From positions 30,109-94,108 of the forward strand of contig NZ_BAKJ01000014.1 in the NCBI RefSeq assembly GCF_000614125.1: DNA of 64,000 bases, written 5' to 3'. Positions 58,828-64,000 of the stretch are shown piece after piece (within the stretch, counting starts at the first letter, position 1; each line of letters starts with the position of its first letter). The notes beneath the pieces are model-generated. The model was not told the origin of the DNA, searched no databases, and worked only from the letters and a program-made list of their open reading frames with translations. The translations under genes and the position numbers were made by a program. The stretch comes from Bacteroides rodentium JCM 16496. Its GTDB lineage: Bacteria > Bacteroidota > Bacteroidia > Bacteroidales > Bacteroidaceae.

Positions 58828-58858
58828 ATCTACATTTATATTATTTGTAATTACGTGT

Positions 58859-58866
58859 TAAAGATA
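58859..58866 (-). promoter_or_regulatory. Likely -7 box (TATCTTTA) of the GNAT-ibrAB operon
   Basis: Seven of eight consensus positions on the minus strand, 31 bp before the ATG at 58827. Confidence 0.4.
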
Positions 58867-58960
58867 AAGCTTATTTACGACGGAATATTCTCCTTTTAAA
58901 TAGATTTAAGAATATAACTCTGTAATATAAAATATTAATAAATAAATATTATCCCCCTAA

Positions 58961-58992
58961 TTTGTATATGTTGATTAATTTGGGTTTCTTTG
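58961..58992 (+). promoter_or_regulatory. Bacteroides promoter of the chromate transporter pair (TTTG - 20 bp - TTTCTTTG)
   Basis: -33 TTTG at 58961-58964, spacer 20 bp, -7 TTTCTTTG (seven of eight consensus bases) at 58985-58992. ATG at 59020. Confidence 0.55.
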
Positions 58993-59019
58993 CAAAAGAA
59001 AGTCACCCGAAGAGAAATA

Positions 59020-59571
59020 ATGAAATATTTACTGCTTTTTATGACCTTTGCCAAGATAGGAATGTTCACTATCGGTGGTGGATACGCTATGATACCTCTC
59101 ATTGAACGGGAAATCGTAAAAAAGAGATGGATGAGTAAAGAAGATTTCATGGAAATGTTTGCGTTGACCCAGTCACTTCCCGGTGTTTTTGCTGTCAATA
59201 TATCCATATTCGTCGGCTACAAGCTGCATAAAGTAAAAGGTAGCCTGGTGTGTGCACTTGCCACAATCCTCCCCTCTTTTGTCATCATGATGCTGATAGC
59301 CATGTTCTTCGCTCATTTTCAAGACAACCAGGTGATGATACGCATCTTTAACGGTATCCGTCCGGCAGTAGTCGCACTGATTGTGATACCCTGCATTTCG
59401 GCTGCACGGGCACTGAAACTGAAGTATTGGCAACTAGTGCTTCCAACCATCGCCACCATACTCATCTGGCAATTCGGGCTATCCCCCGTATACATTGTCC
59501 TTGCAGGAATTGCAGGAGGAATGCTCTATACATTATGGTTAAAAGATAAACTGAGAAAATTACAGATATGA
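59020..59571 (+). CDS. Chromate transporter (CHR), half-size, first of a pair
   Basis: 183 residues from the ATG at 59020 (MKYLLLFMTFAKIGMFTIGG); an earlier ATG at 58990 lies at the promoter end and is unlikely. The signature FxKIGxFTIGGGYAMIPLIE and QSLPGVFAVNISIFVGYKL are the CHR-domain motifs; six hydrophobic helices. Half-size CHR proteins work as pairs, each contributing one domain of the usual two-domain ChrA, and export chromate or act on sulfate-like anions. It overlaps the next gene by four bases (ATGA at 59568), so the two are coupled. Confidence 0.9.
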   Translation: MKYLLLFMTFAKIGMFTIGGGYAMIPLIEREIVKKRWMSKEDFMEMFALTQSLPGVFAVNISIFVGYKLHKVKGSLVCALATILPSFVIMMLIAMFFAHFQDNQVMIRIFNGIRPAVVALIVIPCISAARALKLKYWQLVLPTIATILIWQFGLSPVYIVLAGIAGGMLYTLWLKDKLRKLQI

Positions 59572-60092
59572 TTTATTGGCAGCTGATATTGGTATATCTA
59601 AAAATCGGAATGTTCGGTTTCGGAGGCGGTTACGCCATGTTGTCCCTCATCCAATACGAAGTGGTGGACCACCATCACTGGCTCACCCTGCAACAATTCA
59701 CGGACGTAGTGGCCATCTCGCAGATGACGCCTGGTCCGATAGGCATCAACAGTGCCACCTATGTGGGCTATGCAGTTACTCAAAGCGTGTGGGGAGCTGT
59801 CGTGGCCACCGTTGCAGTATGCTTTCCCTCGTTCATCCTGGTATTGCTCATCTCTTACTTCTTCGTGAAATGCAAGGACAACAAATACATCAAGGCGGCA
59901 ATGTCGGGACTGCTGCCCATGTCCGTATCATTGATAGCTGCCGCTGCCCTATTGCTGATGAACAAGGAGAATTTCATAGATTACAAAAGCATACTTATCT
60001 TTGCAGCCGCTTTCGGCGTGACGTGGAAGTGGAACCTCCACCCTATCTTACTGATAATCCTTGCCGGAGTCGCAGGCTTCCTTCTATATTGA
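59568..60092 (+). CDS. Chromate transporter (CHR), half-size, second of a pair
   Basis: 174 residues. Same CHR motif with the usual first-half variants: KIGMFGFGGGYAMLSLIQYE and QMTPGPIGINSATYVGYAV. Six helices, no separate second domain. Paralogue of its neighbour; the pair replaces a fused ChrA. Membrane efflux of chromate is the family function; the true substrate in an anaerobic gut bacterium is uncertain. Its end overlaps the convergent MFS gene by 9 bp. Confidence 0.9.
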   Translation: MIYWQLILVYLKIGMFGFGGGYAMLSLIQYEVVDHHHWLTLQQFTDVVAISQMTPGPIGINSATYVGYAVTQSVWGAVVATVAVCFPSFILVLLISYFFVKCKDNKYIKAAMSGLLPMSVSLIAAAALLLMNKENFIDYKSILIFAAAFGVTWKWNLHPILLIILAGVAGFLLY

Positions 60093-61301
60093 GGAAGCGG
60101 TAGAGACGGACACCATCTTGCGGGCATATGCCCACACCACGCAATAGGCAACCAGCGGTACGATGAACGCCCACACCATCGTCGTATGGTCTGCCACCAG
60201 TCCCATCAACAGCGGACCTACCACGCCTCCCACGGGAGACATCATCAGGAAAGAGGAAGCCCTCTTGGTATGGTTGCCCAGCCCGCGCAAGGAAAGGGCA
60301 AAAATCGTGGGAAACATAATAGCCTCAAACGCATATCCGCACAACAGAGCTGCAAGCGACACCATGCCTACATCCAGCAACACCAACAAGGTAGTCACCA
60401 CAGTGCCCGTAGCACAAACCAGCAACATCTTCTCGGCACGCACACGTCCCATAATCCAGCTACCGGCAAAACGTCCTAACATAAATAACCCCAGTCCACC
60501 GAAAGAAAGCACTACGGAAGCTTCGCGGGCATTCATCCAATTCTGCTCCACCACGTAGTTGATGAAGAAGCTGTTGATGGAAATCTCGCCGACCTCATAG
60601 GCAAACAAGGCTATCAGCCCGAAAATAAAAAGCTGGTGTGACCACAATCCGACCTTATTACCAGCTTCGTCCACCTCCACACTATGTTCAATCTCGGGCA
60701 ACTTGATTCTTGAAAAGACCAGTGCTACCAGCAACACAATTATCCCCATGCAGATATAGGGCAATGCGACATTACCCGAGCCCGCCTGCCCATCCTTCGA
60801 GAAGAGCAGCAGTCCAGCCAGTACCGGTGCACAGATACATCCCAGACCGTTGAAGGATTGCGCGAAATTCAGTCGGCTGGCAGCAGTTTCCTTTGCGCCC
60901 AATTCTGTGGCATAAGGATTGGCGGCAGTTTCAAGAAACGTCAGTCCGCAACCTATCACGAACAATGCAAACAAGAAAAGATTAAAAGACAGATAATGCT
61001 GCCCGGGGATAAAGAGCAGCGAACCGATACCGTAGAGCAACAGACCGAATACCACACCCCGGCGGTATCCGAAGCGACTGATGAAAAGTCCTGCAGGAAT
61101 GGCCATAATGAAGTATCCCATATACATCGTCATCTGTATAAAGGCCGAATGTGTCTTCGTGATATCCAGTATCTCTTGAAAGTGCTTGTTCAGTACATTC
61201 AGAATGGCATGGGCAAATCCCCACAAAAAGAAAAGAGAGGTAATCAAAATGAAGGGCACAAGGTATTGTCCGCCCACTAATGGTATTCGTTTCTGTTTCA
61301 T
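60084..61301 (-). CDS. Sugar MFS transporter, FucP/GluP type
   Basis: 405 residues from the ATG at 61301 (MKQKRIPLVGGQYLVPFILI). 12 helices; N-terminal SLFFLWGFAHAILNVLNKHF, YFIMAIPAGLFISRFGYRRG and LTFLETAANPYATELG are the conserved parts of fucose/glucose-galactose permeases. C-terminal GRFAGSWIMGRVRAEKM resembles the second MFS loop. It imports a hexose or fucose-like sugar with protons. Divergent from an AraC regulator that may control it; promoter at 61352-61359. Confidence 0.88.
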   Translation of the reverse strand: MKQKRIPLVGGQYLVPFILITSLFFLWGFAHAILNVLNKHFQEILDITKTHSAFIQMTMYMGYFIMAIPAGLFISRFGYRRGVVFGLLLYGIGSLLFIPGQHYLSFNLFLFALFVIGCGLTFLETAANPYATELGAKETAASRLNFAQSFNGLGCICAPVLAGLLLFSKDGQAGSGNVALPYICMGIIVLLVALVFSRIKLPEIEHSVEVDEAGNKVGLWSHQLFIFGLIALFAYEVGEISINSFFINYVVEQNWMNAREASVVLSFGGLGLFMLGRFAGSWIMGRVRAEKMLLVCATGTVVTTLLVLLDVGMVSLAALLCGYAFEAIMFPTIFALSLRGLGNHTKRASSFLMMSPVGGVVGPLLMGLVADHTTMVWAFIVPLVAYCVVWAYARKMVSVSTASSI

Positions 61302-61351
61302 AATATGATAATTCCAGGCAATCGTTACAAGGCGATTGATAATTGCGGGTG

Positions 61352-61384
61352 CAAAGATAAACAAAACTCCCGGTCTTTACCCAA
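61352..61384 (-). promoter_or_regulatory. Bacteroides promoter of the sugar transporter
   Basis: Minus strand: -7 box TATCTTTG at 61352-61359 (exact) with TTG at 61382-61384 upstream (22-bp spacer). ATG at 61301. Confidence 0.65.
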
Positions 61385-61454
61385 CATTTTCCTATTCGCT
61401 ATTGTACGGAGCAGCTTTTTCTCTAACTTTACTGCCATCATACAATGTTAAGCC

Positions 61455-62339
61455 ATGAAAAATGCCATCCCACGATACAATTTCTACAAAACTAAGTACG
61501 GAAGCGAACTTCTGATAGATGTCGTTGATTTGCAGTATACCCGGAAATTCTTGACCCAGGGAAAAGTACATATTCTGACCTACTATGACATCACCTTCAT
61601 CACAGAAGGAGAAGGAGAATTCACTATCGGTAACCGGACACACTTGGCAGCTCCCGGTGATGTATTCTTCTCCAAACCAGGTGAGGTGCGCAGTTGGGAC
61701 ACAGACCGTATCGGCAACGGTCATGCTCTAATTTTTGAGGATACCTTTTTGACCTCTTTCTTCAAAGACCCACTATTCGTGCAGCACCTCCCGTTCTTCC
61801 GAATGGGAAAAATGGTAGACAAACTCCAACTGCCGAACGGGCTCTATGCACGAATACTCCAACTTCTGCACGACATAAAGGTCGAAATCGACTCTTTCCA
61901 CCCACACGATACGGGCATATTACGCGCCTTACTTTACGAAGTCCTCATGCTACTCAACCGTGCCTACCGCACCTCTATCCCTCCGGAGACGGGTAAGGAG
62001 CCACATAAAGATATCAGCAGCTTCCACCTCAGCCGATTCTTCGAATTGGTTGGGGAGCACTTCCGGGAGCAGCATTCTGTACAATTCTATGCCGATAAAC
62101 TATGCATCACTCCCAACTATCTGAACGAAATCCTCTCTTCGGCCATAAACATCAACGCCAAGCAGTACATACTCAACAAGGTTACAGACGAAGCCCAGCG
62201 TCTGCTCACCTACACCGATCTCCCCATTTCAGAAATAGCCTCCGAACTCCATTTCTCAACCGTCTCCTACTTTGTACGTAGTTTCCGACAATGTATAGGG
62301 TATACTCCCCTCGCCTACCGGAAAATGGAGAAACCGTGA
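61455..62339 (+). CDS. AraC-family transcriptional regulator with cupin domain
   Basis: 294 residues. N-terminal cupin-type sensing domain (LTYYDITFITEGEGEFTIGNRTHLAAPGDVFFSKPGEVR) and C-terminal double helix-turn-helix: HFREQHSVQFYADKLCITPNYLNEILSS and LPISEIASELHFSTVSYFVRSF...GYTPLAYR. A sugar- or small-molecule-responsive activator. It is divergent from the MFS transporter with ~150 bp between starts, a layout typical of a regulator controlling its neighbour. No frame problem. Confidence 0.9.
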   Translation: MKNAIPRYNFYKTKYGSELLIDVVDLQYTRKFLTQGKVHILTYYDITFITEGEGEFTIGNRTHLAAPGDVFFSKPGEVRSWDTDRIGNGHALIFEDTFLTSFFKDPLFVQHLPFFRMGKMVDKLQLPNGLYARILQLLHDIKVEIDSFHPHDTGILRALLYEVLMLLNRAYRTSIPPETGKEPHKDISSFHLSRFFELVGEHFREQHSVQFYADKLCITPNYLNEILSSAININAKQYILNKVTDEAQRLLTYTDLPISEIASELHFSTVSYFVRSFRQCIGYTPLAYRKMEKP

Positions 62340-62391
62340 AAAGTGACATATCCTCCTTCTTTTTTATTGTACAAAAGTTCCACTTACCGGC

Positions 62392-62399
62392 TATCTTTG
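62392..62399 (+). promoter_or_regulatory. Bacteroides -7 box (TATCTTTG) of the FMN-binding protein gene
   Basis: Exact TAnnTTTG, with TTG at 62367-62369 (22-bp spacer). ATG at 62433. Confidence 0.7.
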
Positions 62400-62432
62400 C
62401 CCTTGAAACAATAACCCATAAAAAAACAAACA

Positions 62433-62852
62433 ATGAGAGATGCAGAAAAAACAGTAGGAAACATGATTGACAAGGAAAAAACCATCTTTGTCGGTTCGGT
62501 GGATGCCGAAGGCTTTCCCAACATCAAGGCCATGTTGCAAACCCGCAAAAGGGAAGGGATCAAACACATTTACCTGTCAACGAACACCTCGTCGATGCGC
62601 GTTTCACAATTTCTCAAAAACAACCGGGCATGCCTTTACGTCTGCAACACACGCTTCTTCAAGGGCGTAATGCTGCGCGGCACGATGGAGATACTGACGG
62701 ACAGCACCAGTAAGGAAATGATATGGCAGGAAGGCGACACTATGTACTATCCCGAAGGAGTGACTGATCCCGATTATTGTGTCCTGAAGTTCACCGCCTT
62801 CTCCGGTAGGTATTACAGCGGATTTAAGTCAGAAGACTTCACGATAGAATAA
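62433..62852 (+). CDS. Pyridoxamine 5'-phosphate oxidase-family FMN-binding protein
   Basis: 139 residues with the split-barrel of the PNPOx-like family: IFVGSVDAEGFPNIKAMLQT, HIYLSTNTSSMRVSQFLKNN (FMN phosphate region), VMLRGTMEILTDSTSKEMIW and LKFTAFSGRYYSGFKSEDFT. It probably binds FMN or F420-like flavin; enzyme activity not assignable. It overlaps the convergent aminotransferase gene by 24 bp at the 3' ends. Confidence 0.87.
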   Translation: MRDAEKTVGNMIDKEKTIFVGSVDAEGFPNIKAMLQTRKREGIKHIYLSTNTSSMRVSQFLKNNRACLYVCNTRFFKGVMLRGTMEILTDSTSKEMIWQEGDTMYYPEGVTDPDYCVLKFTAFSGRYYSGFKSEDFTIE

Positions 62853-63998
62853 ACGGGCCATCCGTTCCAGTCCATCAGCAAGCAGAGCCCGGGGGCAAGC
62901 GATATTCAGCCGGATAAAGCCCTCTCCACCGGGACCGTACATCGTACCGGAATTGACCATCAGGTGCTGTTGTTCTTGCAAACGTAAGGCGACAGCATCT
63001 GAGCTAACACCGGAGGCACGGCAGTCTATCCAAACCAAATAAGTTCCTTCGAGTGGCAGCACGGGATATTGTGGTAACCGCTCCCCGAAAAAGCAACGGA
63101 GGTATTCGTAATTCCCCCGCAGATATTTCCGCAAAGCATCGAGCCATTCCCCACCTTCGTTGTAAGCTGCCATTGTGGCGATTACGCCGAACGGATTGAC
63201 GTCGCATACCTCGTTGATGTTAATGGCTCTGTCAATACGGCGGCGCACCTCTTCATCGGCTGCGATGATATTGGCGATTTGCAACCCGGCAAGGTTGAAC
63301 GCCTTGCTCGGCGAAACGCAAGTGACGGAATTTTGCAAAAAGCGTTCGGACAAGGAGGCAAAGGGTGTGTAGTCATATCCTTCGTAAGTCAGTTCACAAT
63401 GAATCTCATCTGCCACGACAAACACCCCATTCCGTAAACAAATATCACCGATATGCTGCAGTTCTTCCGGTGTCCATACCCGTCCGACCGGATTGTGAGG
63501 ATTGCACAGCAGCAGGATTTTTGCTTTCGGATCGGAAGCTTTCCTTTCAAGATCGGCAAAGTCGATTGCGTAGCGGCCATCCTGATAAACGAGATTATTG
63601 GCAAACAACTCGCATCCGTCATTACGGATAGATGAGTAGAAACAATTATAGGCAGGAGTCTGAACGATGACTTTATCACCCGGCATGGCCAAGGCTTTGA
63701 TAATGGCTGACAGAGCCGGCACGACACCACTCGTATAGATAATCCACCGGGAATCAACCTGCCAGCGATGCCGGTCATCGAACCACCGGACGACCGCATC
63801 ATAATAGGCTTCGGGTACTTTTGTATAACCGAAAATACCGTGCGCCACCTGCTTTTGTAAGGCATCGATAATAGCGGGTGCTGTACGGAAATCCATATCC
63901 GCCACCCACATGGGCAGTACATTCTCCTCTTCGGGAGTATCCCATTTATAAGAATTCGTCCCGCGACGCGGGATGATTGTATCGAAATCGTATTTCAT
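62829..63998 (-). CDS. MalY/PatB-family pyridoxal-phosphate aminotransferase / cystathionine beta-lyase
   Basis: 389 residues, ATG at 63998. PLP-dependent fold type I: IIPRRGTNSYKWDTPEEENVLPMWVADMDF, YTSGVVPALSAIIKA, LLCNPHNPVGRVWTPEEL, DEIHCELTYEG, Schiff-base lysine in VSPSKAFNLAGLQIA, and GEGFIRLNIACPR near the end. PatB/MalY enzymes cleave cystathionine or cysteine-S-conjugates (C-S lyase) and may transaminate. Complete at both ends: only 2 bases of the window lie beyond the start, so upstream context is unseen. Confidence 0.92.
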   Translation of the reverse strand: MKYDFDTIIPRRGTNSYKWDTPEEENVLPMWVADMDFRTAPAIIDALQKQVAHGIFGYTKVPEAYYDAVVRWFDDRHRWQVDSRWIIYTSGVVPALSAIIKALAMPGDKVIVQTPAYNCFYSSIRNDGCELFANNLVYQDGRYAIDFADLERKASDPKAKILLLCNPHNPVGRVWTPEELQHIGDICLRNGVFVVADEIHCELTYEGYDYTPFASLSERFLQNSVTCVSPSKAFNLAGLQIANIIAADEEVRRRIDRAININEVCDVNPFGVIATMAAYNEGGEWLDALRKYLRGNYEYLRCFFGERLPQYPVLPLEGTYLVWIDCRASGVSSDAVALRLQEQQHLMVNSGTMYGPGGEGFIRLNIACPRALLADGLERMARLFYREVF

Positions 63999-64000
63999 AA

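Overview
The window is chromosomal DNA from a gut Bacteroidales, most likely a Bacteroides species. Pointers: many promoters match the Bacteroides -7 box TAnnTTTG; cobalamin genes are fused in the Bacteroidetes manner (cbiG-cobM, cobK-cbiD); and there is an Rpb6-like omega subunit beside DUF4293, a BamD lipoprotein, PorT-type barrels, a POT peptide transporter and Bacteroides-style bile-salt/penicillin-V acylases. No rRNA, tRNA, phage, integrase or insertion sequence was seen.

Layout. 1-8.9 kb: end of an AraC regulator, then the anaerobic cobalamin genes (cobJ, cobH remnant, cobL remnant, cbiG-cobM, cobK-cbiD), an outer-membrane barrel and an Ntn hydrolase, facing a btuFCD B12-uptake locus of which only btuD is whole. 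9.1-12.0 kb: an AraC regulator, rclC-like and rclA-like set resembling the E. coli hypochlorite-defence genes, then a cobI remnant. 12.7-21.8 kb: DUF1573 protein, OPT transporter, esterase plus GH2 beta-galactosidase, DUF1460 amidase, and padR-pspC. 22.3-28.0 kb: a [FeFe]-hydrogenase operon (hydA-like, hydE, hydG, hydF). 28-45.5 kb: housekeeping and repair (GNAT, POT transporter, ybaK, uvrA, LysM/binding protein, barrel, rpoZ, bamD, ACT protein with paaK, an AAA/PD-(D/E)XK protein, uvrB, second Ntn hydrolase). 45.6-54.2 kb: an addA/addB-type recombination nuclease pair with a radical SAM enzyme and a cysteine-rich triple-TonB protein between the subunits. 54.3-64 kb: hybrid sensor kinase, UDP-glucuronate decarboxylase, GNAT-ibrA-ibrB, paired half-size chromate transporters, sugar MFS transporter, AraC regulator, FMN-binding protein and a MalY/PatB-type aminotransferase.

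Quality. About 21 single-base frame breaks are spread over 18 genes, nearly all at short homopolymers and nearly all losses of one base. Adding or removing one base at each site restores the family sequence and an uninterrupted frame, so these look like sequencing or assembly errors and I annotate the full restored genes. Separately, the cobalamin genes carry several long internal deletions (cobJ/cobH, cobL, cobI, btuF/btuC, perhaps a B12 riboswitch) not seen in other gene groups; whether this is real loss of B12 synthesis and uptake or misassembly cannot be decided here.

Most interesting for follow-up: the radical SAM/triple-TonB pair inside the add locus, the in-frame palindromic repeats carried by both add genes, the rcl-like set, the ~140-180 bp dispersed GC-rich repeat present twice, and the concentration of deletions in B12 genes.
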